Source of the DNA: Crocinitomicaceae bacterium
GTDB taxonomy: Bacteria; Bacteroidota; Bacteroidia; Flavobacteriales_D; Crocinitomicaceae
Assembly: GCA_018402525.1 (NCBI GenBank)
Contig: JAGYIR010000011.1
Span: 124,001-188,000 of the forward strand
Direction: 5' to 3'
DNA length: 64,000 nucleotides
The position numbers and the translations under genes are program-made. A model generated the notes under the pieces. That model was given only the letters and a program-made list of their open reading frames with translations. It made no database searches and had not been told where the DNA came from. The stretch's first letter is position 1; every line of letters starts with the position of its first letter. Positions 17,106-25,613 of this stretch are shown piece after piece.

Positions 17106-17134
17106 CAAAGATAAGGCTTAGTTTTAATATTCAA
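17106..17134 (-). promoter_or_regulatory. Promoter of the cold-shock protein gene
   Basis: On the minus strand TTG (17132-17134) and a perfect TATCTTTG (17106-17113) are 18 bases apart. The predicted start near 17099 gives a leader of about 165 bases. The gap 16933-17247 holds this promoter, the leader and the terminator of the next gene, and no ORF that I believe. Confidence 0.55.
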
Positions 17135-17183
17135 CACTCTTGCACATTTTAATTAGCGAGTAATTACTGCAACAATGTGATTT

Positions 17184-17225
17184 AAAAAAATAAAAGAACC
17201 CTTCCGTAAAAAACGAAAGGGTTCT
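17184..17225 (-). terminator. Terminator of the secreted redoxin gene
   Basis: On the minus strand a 13-bp stem with one mismatch (17213-17225 with 17195-17207) and a 5-base loop is followed by a long T-rich tract (17184-17194). Confidence 0.85.
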
Positions 17226-17247
17226 AATAATTTGTAATCAATTCTAA

Positions 17248-18081
17248 TTAGCGTAATACTGTCAACTGCTTTACCGTTGCTTTTCCATCAGCCAATTGTA
17301 CGTTCACCATGTAGTGACCGTTCTCCAAATCTGAAGTGTTTACTGAAAAAGAATTTTCACCAGTTAAACCTTGGAATGATTGGTTTTCAACAACAGCACC
17401 AATTGCATTGTAAACAATAACATTTACTTCTTGGTTGCTTTCCAATCCAACTTTGATGGAAGTCGCATCTTTTGATGGATTTGGATATAAAACTACATCA
17501 AGCGAAGAAGATTCAAGTGTATTTACACTTGCAACTCCACAAGCTGTTGGCGTTGGATTGTAACCAGCATTATTGATTGCTGTCTCAAATGTTCCAACAT
17601 TGGAAAGTGGCCAAATATCACCGTTTTTCAATTGCATATCAGCTCCAATCAAACAAAACGTTGGATACGCCGATGGGTTAAATGCTGTATTCACAGCACC
17701 AGCACCACCATCGCCACTCACTGCTGCAGCATGCGAAAATGTTCCACCGTAAGTATTTTCAAATGCGATAACTTGAGCATCAGTATCTTGCCCTGTATTC
17801 ATAGAAATACAAATCAAATCAGCCTGATTACAACCATACTTTTCATGAAGTTCATTAAAAATTGGTGTGGTTTGTTGACATGGTACACATGCAACAAAGA
17901 AAAAATCCAGTACAACCCATTTACCAGCGCTTGTATAATCGCTCAAGGTATGAACTGTTCCATTGATGTCAGTCACAGTAAAATCTGCAACGGTCTGTCC
18001 TACAGTGTAGCCCTGAATTTGAGATGTACTCGTAAAAGCAAGTGACACAATTGTAATTAAAATAAGTAATTGTTTTTTCAT
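17248..18081 (-). CDS. Secreted redoxin/thioredoxin-like protein with T9SS sorting domain
   Basis: 277 residues. The signal peptide spans about 1-20. The thioredoxin/AhpC-TSA fold follows: VGQTVADFTVTDINGTVHTL, then WVVLDFFFVACVPCQQTTPI, with the redox pair CVPC near residues 65-68. An extended loop with NTGQDTDAQVIAF and a C at LIGAD... region complete the domain to about 185. The last 75 residues (LYPNPSKDATSIKV to QLTVLR) form a type A T9SS C-terminal domain, so the protein should be exported to the surface. Reactions could be thiol-disulfide exchange or peroxide reduction outside the cell; the partner reductant is not apparent. It has its own terminator and a TAAATTTG -7-like box at 18108-18115. 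Confidence 0.85.
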   Translation of the reverse strand: MKKQLLILITIVSLAFTSTSQIQGYTVGQTVADFTVTDINGTVHTLSDYTSAGKWVVLDFFFVACVPCQQTTPIFNELHEKYGCNQADLICISMNTGQDTDAQVIAFENTYGGTFSHAAAVSGDGGAGAVNTAFNPSAYPTFCLIGADMQLKNGDIWPLSNVGTFETAINNAGYNPTPTACGVASVNTLESSSLDVVLYPNPSKDATSIKVGLESNQEVNVIVYNAIGAVVENQSFQGLTGENSFSVNTSDLENGHYMVNVQLADGKATVKQLTVLR

Positions 18082-18214
18082 AAGATTTGTTTTAACATTT
18101 AGTGTTTCAAATTTAAGGAATTAATAATTAAGTGGATGACAAATATTTAATGTAACTATTGAATTGCTAAAAAACAGTGTGAAAATATATTGATCTATCG
18201 TCCTAGGTGAAGCT

Positions 18215-18415
18215 TTAATCCTCATGAAGAACGCGCTTCACCCTACCCACTTGTCCGTCTTCCAAGCGGACTTTGATTCCATGCAGGTGGTGACTAGAAT
18301 TCGTCAGGATGCGTTCGACATATCCTTCAGTGAGTATTCCTGTTCGCTGGTCCTCTTTTAAAACGATTTCAACATGAGCTCCAATAAAAATATCTTTTCT
18401 ATTCTTACCGTTCAT
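18215..18415 (-). CDS. YwbE family protein (DUF2196)
   Basis: 66 residues from ATG 18415 (MNGKNRKDIFIGAHVEIVL). The diagnostic run of this small conserved family is present: KEDQRTGILTEGYVERILT, then HGIKVRLEDGQVGRVKRV at the end. It is predicted to be a compact beta fold of the SH3/KOW sort, function unknown. The chosen start overlaps the stop of the upstream PabC-like gene by 11 bases, which implies translational coupling; an upstream ATG at 18445 would lie deeper in that gene and adds residues not seen in the family. Confidence 0.8.
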   Translation of the reverse strand: MNGKNRKDIFIGAHVEIVLKEDQRTGILTEGYVERILTNSSHHLHGIKVRLEDGQVGRVKRVLHED

Positions 18416-19262
18416 GAGAATTCCAATATTGATTGAGTAAATCAACCATTCGTCGCGCTGTGTTGTTAAAATATCGCTTTGTTCGGTAACCGCTTACCCA
18501 AGTTATCCCGTTGATAGCGTTTGTTAAAAAAATTTCATCAGCTACCAACAAATTTTGAGGTAATATGTTACACTCATATACCTTTATTCCATTGGAAATA
18601 GCGAGGTTAATAACTTGCATGCGCATCGTTCCTGCGAGACAGCCTTCTTCCAATCCTGGAGTGTATAAAACACCATTACTCACTACAAACAAATTTGATG
18701 AAGTACACTCAAGTATTCCACCAGAATAATTTGTAATTAAATAATCATCAAGTCCCTTTTCCTTAGCAGATATGGCAGCAAGAATATATATAAGGCCGTT
18801 CTTCGTTTTGAAATTAGACAAACTTGTCTTGTCCTTTTTCAATTCCATGAAAATATCAATTTCTACGCCGCGCTGATTTAGTTCATATTTGTTAATTTCT
18901 GTCGGATAGACTTCAATGTAAAATTCTACCTCATTCGAGTCTGGATAAAATGTACCACCGCTAGATCGATCAATAGAAATTCGGCATCTCCCCCCTTCTG
19001 TAATTCCTGATTTCGCAGACAATTCTATTATTCGTTCTTCAAAAAAATCAAGCGTGAAAAAACTTGGCGGACGCATCTTTAATTTGACAGCACCTTCCAA
19101 CATGCGAGAAATATGGTTGACAAGGTTAATGGGCCGACCATTCAGAATCCGTACACTTTCGAAAACACCGTCACCATACAAATAACCGCGGTTTCCGGTT
19201 TTAATGGTATACGTGCCATTCTCTAAAATTTCACCGTTGTTATTCACATATAGCATATGCAA
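18405..19262 (-). CDS. Class IV PLP-dependent aminotransferase (aminodeoxychorismate lyase-like)
   Basis: 285 residues; either ATG 19262 or ATG 19256 may start it. The fold-type IV pattern is clear: GYLYGDGVFESVRILNGRPI near 27-46, ISIDRSSGG, then the PLP lysine in NFKTKNGLIYILA, the glutamate in GILECTSSNLFVV, and EEGCLAGTMRMQVI. The family includes PabC (4-amino-4-deoxychorismate to p-aminobenzoate), branched-chain and D-amino-acid aminotransferases; length and the SSNLF segment favour PabC or a D-amino-acid enzyme, and I cannot decide between them. It is flanked by a rhomboid gene 9 bases upstream and YwbE overlapping downstream, a tight minus-strand operon. Confidence 0.78.
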   Translation of the reverse strand: MHMLYVNNNGEILENGTYTIKTGNRGYLYGDGVFESVRILNGRPINLVNHISRMLEGAVKLKMRPPSFFTLDFFEERIIELSAKSGITEGGRCRISIDRSSGGTFYPDSNEVEFYIEVYPTEINKYELNQRGVEIDIFMELKKDKTSLSNFKTKNGLIYILAAISAKEKGLDDYLITNYSGGILECTSSNLFVVSNGVLYTPGLEEGCLAGTMRMQVINLAISNGIKVYECNILPQNLLVADEIFLTNAINGITWVSGYRTKRYFNNTARRMVDLLNQYWNSHER

Positions 19263-19271
19263 TCGTAGGAT

Positions 19272-19919
19272 TTAAAAAATCGTTTCTATAAATTGTTTTC
19301 CTTTATCAATATTAATCAACAACACATACAGTATGCCGAAAATAGCCCCCCCAATGTGTGCATCATGCGCTATTCCTGTACCTCCTCGCTTGTCAGCATA
19401 AAACTCATACAACAAGTAAAGTGGTCCAAAAATATATGCTGGAATCGGAAAAGGTATAAAAATAAATCGAATCTCCATGCCTGGATTCCAAATTATTGCT
19501 GCGAATATAACGGCAGAAACAGCTCCGGAGGCCCCTAAAGATCTGTATCCTGGATTGTCTTGGTTCCGAGCGTAAGGGATAATCGTCGCAAATAATGCTC
19601 CCAGAATATACAAAGACACAAAATGCATTTGCCCTGTAAAATCACCATAAGTAGCGATTAGTCCACCATCGATTCCCAAATGAGGATAGGCCGGCTGCAT
19701 CAGGAAACTATTTCCCAAAAAATAAAGCGAAATCATATTGAACAATAAATGTGTCCAATCGGCGTGAATTAAAATATGTGTGAAAATTCTAGCGTAATTT
19801 TTGTTGTGCTTACAATCATAAGGAATGTAGAGCATTTTATCCATCATTACACGATTGTTAAACGCCATAATGGAAACTCCAACGGTGACAATTAAGATGA
19901 TGGTAAGTACATTTATCAT
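19272..19919 (-). CDS. Rhomboid family intramembrane serine protease
   Basis: 215 residues with about six helices. The rhomboid features are complete: RIFTHILIHADWTHLLFNM (HxxxN on the second helix, oxyanion side), GASGAVSAVIFA with the nucleophile serine on helix 4, and HDAHIGGAIFG with the catalytic histidine on helix 6. Rhomboids cleave membrane helices of other proteins within the bilayer. The gene is first in an operon with the PabC-like and YwbE genes, and is the first of three rhomboid genes in this window. The substrate is unknown. Confidence 0.9.
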   Translation of the reverse strand: MINVLTIILIVTVGVSIMAFNNRVMMDKMLYIPYDCKHNKNYARIFTHILIHADWTHLLFNMISLYFLGNSFLMQPAYPHLGIDGGLIATYGDFTGQMHFVSLYILGALFATIIPYARNQDNPGYRSLGASGAVSAVIFAAIIWNPGMEIRFIFIPFPIPAYIFGPLYLLYEFYADKRGGTGIAHDAHIGGAIFGILYVLLINIDKGKQFIETIF

Positions 19920-19993
19920 TTCACGCTACTAAAAAAGATTGTATATTCGTTTTGTTGAAAACACGAATGTAAGTATTTCAATAAACTAAACCT

Positions 19994-21571
19994 ATGAAGC
20001 CATTATTAATTAGTTGTATTGCGTTTCTAACACTTTTTGGATGTGCTGATACTTCTGAAAAAGTTGAACTCCCAGCATTTGAAAATCAAGACATTCCTAT
20101 TGATAAAAAAATGAAAATGGGAATTTCTACTACTTATTTTAAACAACTGGGGATTCCTGACTCACTGGTCAACTATTTGAATGACTATTACTCAATGCGC
20201 AACTATCAACCCAGGTGGATCAATGATTCCACGTTGACGCAGGAAGGTGAAGAACTTAAAAAGGTTGTTTCTAAAAGTCACGAAATCAGTATTCCAAAGA
20301 ATCGACTCGTCAACTTTACTACAAGTAATTACATTCAGGATGAAATCCACCTTACACTTGCACTTAGCCGAATTGTCAGTGACCTAAGAAATGGCATGAT
20401 TGACTATGAACGAAAGCAACAAAAACCAAAAAACTTTATTCCTGCAAGCGAATTAGATAAATCCATTGCCTTCGATACCAACGAAGACGTACGCCTGCAA
20501 TTTTTAAAGTTTGGACCTGTCGATTCTACCTATCAAGCGCTTGGTAAAGGATTAATCGCCTTTGTAGACAAGCATAGACTTGATACGAACAGTTTTGCAA
20601 TTAAGTCCATCAAGTTCGATTCTCTGGGAGCAACCCCTAAGACAGTGGATGCGCTGATCTCGAAAGGTTATCTTGAAAAAAAGACGACTGATAGCACTCT
20701 AATTGCTGAAAGTCTCGCACAATTCCAAAAGGACAATCAGTTGAAACCAGATGCGGTTATTGGAAAGTACACGTCCATGGCACTCAATGAAAGTACCTAT
20801 CATAAAATGGAACGTATTATACTCTCCATGGATAAAATTCGAGCTCAAACGCCGCGACCAAGCAAATACATCCATATTAACATCCCTGAATATAAGTTGC
20901 GATTATACATTAATGACAGTTTAAAAAGTGAACACAATTTGGTGGTTGGCTCATTGGAAAATCAAACGCCTGAATTGACATCGAAATTGCGCAAGATTGT
21001 GGTTTACCCCTATTGGAACGTGCCTTACTCTATTTCAAGCAAAGAAATCTTACCTGCCGTTCAAAGAAACGTAGGATATTTAGAGAAGAACAATTATAAG
21101 ATTTTTAAAAATGACGTTGAAGTGGATCCTCACTCAGTAAATTGGCGGGGGATTCGCCAGAATAGTTTTCCGTACAAAGTTCGACAGGAGCCGGGACCAA
21201 AAAATAGTCTCGGGATATTAAAATTCGATTTCCATAACAATCACAGCGTTTATTTTCACGATACGCCGTCGAAGTCGCTTTTTGGTGTTGATGTTAGGGC
21301 GTATTCACATGGCTGCATGAGGACGCAAAATCCTGTGGATCTAGCAAAAATTATTATGGAGCATGACGCATACAGGGATAAGTTCAACGAAATGATTCCA
21401 GATTCATTGGATACGCTGCTTGGTCGAGGTAATAATTTTGAAATCCGTCTCTTAGATCCGATTCCAATTTTCATCGAATACCAGACGGTCACTCGACAAG
21501 ATACTTCCATGGTGCTTTACATTGATGTTTATGCTCGTGATGAAGAATACCTGAAAATAATGCGCCAATAA
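19994..21571 (+). CDS. L,D-transpeptidase (YcbB-like), lipoprotein
   Basis: 525 residues. A lipoprotein signal peptide ends in the lipobox LFGC (Cys17). An N-terminal YcbB-type domain is followed by a peptidoglycan-binding helical region (SLAQFQKDNQLKPDAVIGKY near 235-255) and the YkuD catalytic domain. The signature is SHGCMR with nucleophile Cys441 and His439; the upstream YFHDTPSKSLFG loop supplies the other catalytic histidine. These enzymes make 3-3 cross-links in peptidoglycan, using the L,D bond of a tetrapeptide donor, or attach proteins. It is transcribed divergently from the rhomboid operon. Confidence 0.93.
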   Translation: MKPLLISCIAFLTLFGCADTSEKVELPAFENQDIPIDKKMKMGISTTYFKQLGIPDSLVNYLNDYYSMRNYQPRWINDSTLTQEGEELKKVVSKSHEISIPKNRLVNFTTSNYIQDEIHLTLALSRIVSDLRNGMIDYERKQQKPKNFIPASELDKSIAFDTNEDVRLQFLKFGPVDSTYQALGKGLIAFVDKHRLDTNSFAIKSIKFDSLGATPKTVDALISKGYLEKKTTDSTLIAESLAQFQKDNQLKPDAVIGKYTSMALNESTYHKMERIILSMDKIRAQTPRPSKYIHINIPEYKLRLYINDSLKSEHNLVVGSLENQTPELTSKLRKIVVYPYWNVPYSISSKEILPAVQRNVGYLEKNNYKIFKNDVEVDPHSVNWRGIRQNSFPYKVRQEPGPKNSLGILKFDFHNNHSVYFHDTPSKSLFGVDVRAYSHGCMRTQNPVDLAKIIMEHDAYRDKFNEMIPDSLDTLLGRGNNFEIRLLDPIPIFIEYQTVTRQDTSMVLYIDVYARDEEYLKIMRQ

Positions 21572-21609
21572 TTTCGGAATAAAATTAATTTTGTAAAAAA
21601 GTTCAATTT

Positions 21610-22260
21610 ATGTCAGTAATCATTTCTCCTTCGGTTTTATCGTGCGATTTTGCTAATGTTCAACGTGATGTGGAAATGATAAATAACTCAGAAGCGGATT
21701 GGTTTCATGTCGACGTAATGGACGGTGTTTTTGTTCCCAATATCTCGTTCGGTTTTCCAGTGATTGCAGCAATCAACAAACATGCGAAAAAGCCATTGGA
21801 TGTGCACATTATGATTGTTAATCCCGATCAGTTTGTGGAGGAATTCGCAAAAGTCGGAACAGCAATTTTGACGGTTCATTATGAGGCTTGCACGCATTTG
21901 CATAGAACAATTCAGTTGATAAAATCACATGGAATGAAAGCAGGTGTTGCGTTGAATCCTCATACCAACATCGAATTGCTTGAAGATGTTATAAACGAGC
22001 TAGATCTGGTGTTGATTATGTCCGTAAATCCTGGGTTTGGTGGACAAAAATTCATTGAAGGAGCAATCGACAAAGTAAGAAAATTAAAAGCGTTGATTGA
22101 ACGTAAAAATGCCAATGTAATTATTGAAGTCGACGGAGGTGTTAATCTTGAGACAGGCGCACGATTGGTGGAGGCAGGAGCGGATGCCCTTGTTGCAGGA
22201 AGTTTCGTTTTCAACTCAAGTAATCCTGCACAAACAATTGCAGATTTAAAGGCGCTTTAA
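21610..22260 (+). CDS. rpe: Ribulose-phosphate 3-epimerase
   Basis: 216 residues, the normal size. The TIM barrel shows the Rpe signatures: ISPSVLSCDFANVQRDV at the start, HVDVMDGVFVPNISFG with metal-binding His and Asp, DVHIMIVNPDQF, MSVNPGFGGQKF, and EVDGGVNLETG with the second catalytic Asp. It interconverts ribulose-5-phosphate and xylulose-5-phosphate in the pentose phosphate pathway, in the cytoplasm. A TAATTTTG box at 21586-21593 could be its -7. The DinB-like gene begins right after its stop codon. Confidence 0.97.
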   Translation: MSVIISPSVLSCDFANVQRDVEMINNSEADWFHVDVMDGVFVPNISFGFPVIAAINKHAKKPLDVHIMIVNPDQFVEEFAKVGTAILTVHYEACTHLHRTIQLIKSHGMKAGVALNPHTNIELLEDVINELDLVLIMSVNPGFGGQKFIEGAIDKVRKLKALIERKNANVIIEVDGGVNLETGARLVEAGADALVAGSFVFNSSNPAQTIADLKAL

Positions 22261-22707
22261 GTGATAAAAGAGTTTTTCAAGGATAAATTTGAGTACGATT
22301 TTCTGTCCAATAAAAAATGGATTGAACATTTAACGGAGCATGAAGAATCCCTTTCTCCTTACATTCTCAAATCCATGTCACACATCATCAATGTGCATCA
22401 CATTTGGATCTACCGAGTTCAGCAGAAAAAACAAGAATCTTTTACTTGGGATGTGCTTCCGATCGATTATTGGTTCAAACTCAGCCAAGAGAATTACCAG
22501 CAAACAGTTGAATTTTTAGAAAGCATCGACTTTAAAGAAAAAGTAAACTACCACGATGAGGAGGGAGTCGAAATGGAAAAAGAAACGATTGATATTCTTT
22601 ACCACATCCTTCAGCATAACACGTATCACCGTGGACAAATTTCATACGAGTTGCGCAGGTTAAATTTACCCGTTCCTGTTTTTAATTTTATCTCCTATAC
22701 TTCATAA
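22261..22707 (+). CDS. DinB/YfiT-like four-helix metal-binding protein
   Basis: 148 residues starting at GTG 22261, immediately after the rpe stop; no ATG occurs near the N-terminus and homology-like sequence starts at once. The protein is helical, with three histidines placed as in the DinB/YfiT metal site: HIINVHHIWIYR (about 42-53) and ILQHNTYHRGQISYE (about 117-131). The family was named for DNA-damage induction, and members act as thiol transferases or metal hydrolases; here no function is established. Because the genes abut, it is probably cotranslated with rpe. Confidence 0.8.
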   Translation: MIKEFFKDKFEYDFLSNKKWIEHLTEHEESLSPYILKSMSHIINVHHIWIYRVQQKKQESFTWDVLPIDYWFKLSQENYQQTVEFLESIDFKEKVNYHDEEGVEMEKETIDILYHILQHNTYHRGQISYELRRLNLPVPVFNFISYTS

Positions 22708-22764
22708 GTTGGTAAAGTTTTTGATGTGAGTAACATAATCAGATTTAATTCGTTATTTTAATGT

Positions 22765-23868
22765 ATGAAACTAGTTGTATCCATTTTATCTGTCTTTAGC
22801 TGCGTTACTTTAATTTTCGCTCAAGGAAATACGTTAGCAGAGGATGAAGCGAAACTCGCCCCCTTACTAGAAGCATTAAGATCAGCAGAAAACAATCAGG
22901 CAAAAGAAGCCAAGAACAAGGTGTTTAAAACTGAATTAGCCAAAACGCTAGAAAAGGAAGGTGCTCTCACCTACCCGTTCACTATGTTAACAACGGTAGG
23001 GTTTATAGATAGTCCAGATAAACAAATGCGGATAGTTAATTACAACATTGAACAAGACGATTTAACACAGAAATACACCTGCTTTGTTGTTCATTACGAC
23101 AAACGCAAAAAGGAACAGTACGTCACAGAACTAAAGGACAACTCGTTTGGAATGCCAACACAACCGACTGAAATTCTGTCATCGGATGAATGGTATGGAG
23201 CGCTGTATTACAAAATTATTCCAATCGATAAAGGAAGTAAAACTATTTACACAGTGCTCGGTTGGGATTATTATGGCCCTTCTAGTCAAGTCAAATTGAT
23301 TGACGCCATCTATTTCACCGGAAGTTCCGTCAAACTGGGGAGCCCCATTTTTAAAATTGGAAAAACGACACAAAAACGTGTTTTCTTTGAACATTCCAAG
23401 AAAACATCGATGGCGCTGAATTACGAAGAGCACCGTGGTCGTATTATTTTTGATCACTTGTCCCCAGAATCACCAAATTTAAAAAATTACCGGTCTTACT
23501 ATGTTCCTGATATGTCCTACGACGCTTTTGAACTTCAATCCAACAAATGGATATTGCAAGAAGACGTCATCGGTACAAACAATGAGGCAGATCCGAAAAA
23601 GCAAATCATTTACGTTACAGACCCAAAAACTGGGAAAGTAGAAGCTAAAGAGATAAAGGTTAAATGGATCAATCCAGAGGATGCGAACAACCCCAACGGT
23701 GGCGCCGAGCATGTAGCTGTAACTCCAGAATCAGCCAAGGAAGAGAAGGATAAGGGGAAAGATCAAGAACCCCAAGTTGACAAAAGAGACAAGCGGGATC
23801 CTTCGCAGGTGTCGTTCTACGATGATGTGAAAAAGAACAAAAAGAAAAATAAAAAGAGAAAAAACTAG
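22765..23868 (+). CDS. Secreted protein of unknown function, basic disordered C-terminus
   Basis: 367 residues. A signal peptide of about 19 residues ends IFAQ. A helical stretch follows (ENNQAKEAKNKVFKTELAK), then a beta-rich core (about 70-290) with YGALYYKIIPIDKG, YTVLGWDYYGPSSQVKLIDA and RIIFDHLSPESPN. From about 300 the sequence is low complexity, and the end is almost only lysine and asparagine (KKNKKKNKKRKN). I recognise it as a conserved Flavobacteria-type hypothetical protein but know of no function. It is isolated between rpe-dinB and the stress protein, with its own start region. Confidence 0.65.
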   Translation: MKLVVSILSVFSCVTLIFAQGNTLAEDEAKLAPLLEALRSAENNQAKEAKNKVFKTELAKTLEKEGALTYPFTMLTTVGFIDSPDKQMRIVNYNIEQDDLTQKYTCFVVHYDKRKKEQYVTELKDNSFGMPTQPTEILSSDEWYGALYYKIIPIDKGSKTIYTVLGWDYYGPSSQVKLIDAIYFTGSSVKLGSPIFKIGKTTQKRVFFEHSKKTSMALNYEEHRGRIIFDHLSPESPNLKNYRSYYVPDMSYDAFELQSNKWILQEDVIGTNNEADPKKQIIYVTDPKTGKVEAKEIKVKWINPEDANNPNGGAEHVAVTPESAKEEKDKGKDQEPQVDKRDKRDPSQVSFYDDVKKNKKKNKKRKN

Positions 23869-23908
23869 TTGATCAAAACGAATTTATCTTAATTAGATTA
23901 ATTAAATA

Positions 23909-23916
23909 TAATTTTG
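23909..23916 (+). promoter_or_regulatory. -7 box of the universal stress protein gene
   Basis: TAATTTTG matches TAnnTTTG exactly, 57 bases before the ATG at 23973. No TTG at the proper spacing is visible. Confidence 0.35.
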
Positions 23917-23972
23917 TATTTTTCAACCGAACAAGCATTTGACTATTAAGTAAATGATTTAACCAATGCCCC

Positions 23973-24779
23973 ATGAGTAAGAATCTTTATATCGTTCCTT
24001 ATGACTTCACCCCGGTAACTCAAAAAGCATTGGATTATGCTCTTTTTTTGGGAAAACGTGTTCATGCAGAAATACTTTTGGTTCACCTTGCTGCTGACAA
24101 AGCTAAGGGGATGGCTAAATCCGCTGAACTTGAAAAATTGAAAACATCGTTAAGTGTTCCAGCTGGCGTTACGATTAGAACCATGGTTAAGGTCGGTGAT
24201 ATTTTTACGGAGATTAGTAAAATTGCCAAAGAGGAAAAGGCGCAACTGATCATCATGGGAACTCACGGAACGAGAGGAATGCAGCGTTTATTCGGTAGTT
24301 TCGCCATGAAATTGGTGATGAGCGCAGAATGCCCATTCTTAATCGTTCAAAAAAATACTGAGTTGAATGAAGTCTCTAAAGTCGTTGTTCCCATTGACTT
24401 AACGAAAGAAAGCCTTCAAATCGTTAATATTGCTGGAGATATGGCTAATATTCTCAATGCAAAAGTCAACGTGCTTGCCGAAGAACAGAGTGACGAAATC
24501 ATGAGTACTCGCTTGAAAAATAGGGTTGGTATTGTCAGTAAACAGTATGAAGAACGTGCTATTGACGCAACCATTCACTACGTTAAAAGTCGAGGAAGCT
24601 ACGGAAAAAAAATAATGCAGTTTGTAAAGAAGAATGAAGTGGGTTTAATCGCTATTTCTTACCATTCGGAGAGTTTATTGCCGCAATTTGATAGCTTTGC
24701 ACAAAATTTAATTACAAACAAGCCTGCGTTACCTGTTTTAATTATCAATTCTAAATTGGCGTCGGCACTCTATTTCTAG
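23973..24779 (+). CDS. Universal stress protein, two UspA domains in tandem
   Basis: 268 residues made of two Usp units, about 1-135 and 136-268. The first unit has YIVPYDFTPVTQKALDYA, and the ATP-binding-type loop IIMGTHGTRGMQRLFGS; the second starts VVVPIDLTKESLQIVN and has IAISYHSESLLPQFD in place of a canonical Gx2Gx9G loop, so only the first unit is likely to bind ATP. Usp proteins respond to starvation and stress, cytoplasmic. A perfect TAATTTTG -7 box lies upstream. The CvfB-like gene follows after 3 bases, so they are likely an operon. Confidence 0.9.
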   Translation: MSKNLYIVPYDFTPVTQKALDYALFLGKRVHAEILLVHLAADKAKGMAKSAELEKLKTSLSVPAGVTIRTMVKVGDIFTEISKIAKEEKAQLIIMGTHGTRGMQRLFGSFAMKLVMSAECPFLIVQKNTELNEVSKVVVPIDLTKESLQIVNIAGDMANILNAKVNVLAEEQSDEIMSTRLKNRVGIVSKQYEERAIDATIHYVKSRGSYGKKIMQFVKKNEVGLIAISYHSESLLPQFDSFAQNLITNKPALPVLIINSKLASALYF

Positions 24780-24782
24780 TAC

Positions 24783-25613
24783 ATGAAAATTGGAGAAATG
24801 AATGAGCTTACATTGCTCAGATTTACATCCGTTGGGGCTTACCTTGGCGATGAACAAGGAAATGATGTCTTATTGCCAAACAAGTACATCACTGATGAAA
24901 TGGACTTGGACGATGTTATCAACGTCTTTGTTTACCGTGATTCTGAAGATCGGGCTGTTGCGACAACTGAGACTCCAAAAATTAAATTGAATGGTTTTGC
25001 CTTCTTGAAAGTAACCGCAGTGAATTATTTTGGTGCATTTGTGGATTGGGGATTAGAAAAGGAACTCATGGTGCCATTTAGAGAGCAAAATCTAAAATTG
25101 GAAGAGGGACGTTACTATCTAACCTGCCTCCTACTTGACGAGAGTACCGATCGTGTGTTTGGGTCAACGCGTGTCAATCGTTATTTTGAGTTTTGCGATC
25201 ATGAATTTGACCCGGATGAAGAAGTAAGTTTATTAATTTGTGAAACCACTGATCTCGGAGTAAAAGTGGTTGTAAACGACAGGTATTCAGGAATGATTTT
25301 CCACAACGATATTAGTCGACCAATAAAGCGTGGTGACTGGACAACAGGCTACGTATCTAACGTCCGTGAGGATGGCAAATTGGATGTACGACTTGACAAA
25401 ACAGGTTATGTCAAAGTTGAAGGTTCGGCCGAACGACTGCTAGAAATATTGAAGGTAAAAAAGAAATTGTCCATTACAGATAAAAGCGATCCAGAAGTAA
25501 TTCGTGAAACAGTGGGAATGAGTAAGAAAACGTTTAAACAAGCCGTTGGAAACCTCTACAAACAGCGATTGATCAGCTTAGAGCCAGACTCAATCACCTA
25601 CATCGGTAATTAA
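24783..25613 (+). CDS. CvfB/YitL-like S1 RNA-binding protein
   Basis: 276 residues. The N-terminal S1-like unit begins with LTLLRFTSVGAYLGDEQGND and VLLPNKYI, then FAFLKVTAVNYFGAFVDWG is a second S1 barrel, and YVSNVREDGKLDVRLDKTGY a third; the end (MSKKTFKQAVGNLYKQRLI) is the winged-helix typical of CvfB. Known homologues bind RNA and affect virulence or stress gene expression post-transcriptionally. The gene overlaps by 4 bases with the convergent LytR-type regulator: the same TTAA at 25610-25613 ends both. It follows the stress protein closely. Confidence 0.88.
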   Translation: MKIGEMNELTLLRFTSVGAYLGDEQGNDVLLPNKYITDEMDLDDVINVFVYRDSEDRAVATTETPKIKLNGFAFLKVTAVNYFGAFVDWGLEKELMVPFREQNLKLEEGRYYLTCLLLDESTDRVFGSTRVNRYFEFCDHEFDPDEEVSLLICETTDLGVKVVVNDRYSGMIFHNDISRPIKRGDWTTGYVSNVREDGKLDVRLDKTGYVKVEGSAERLLEILKVKKKLSITDKSDPEVIRETVGMSKKTFKQAVGNLYKQRLISLEPDSITYIGN

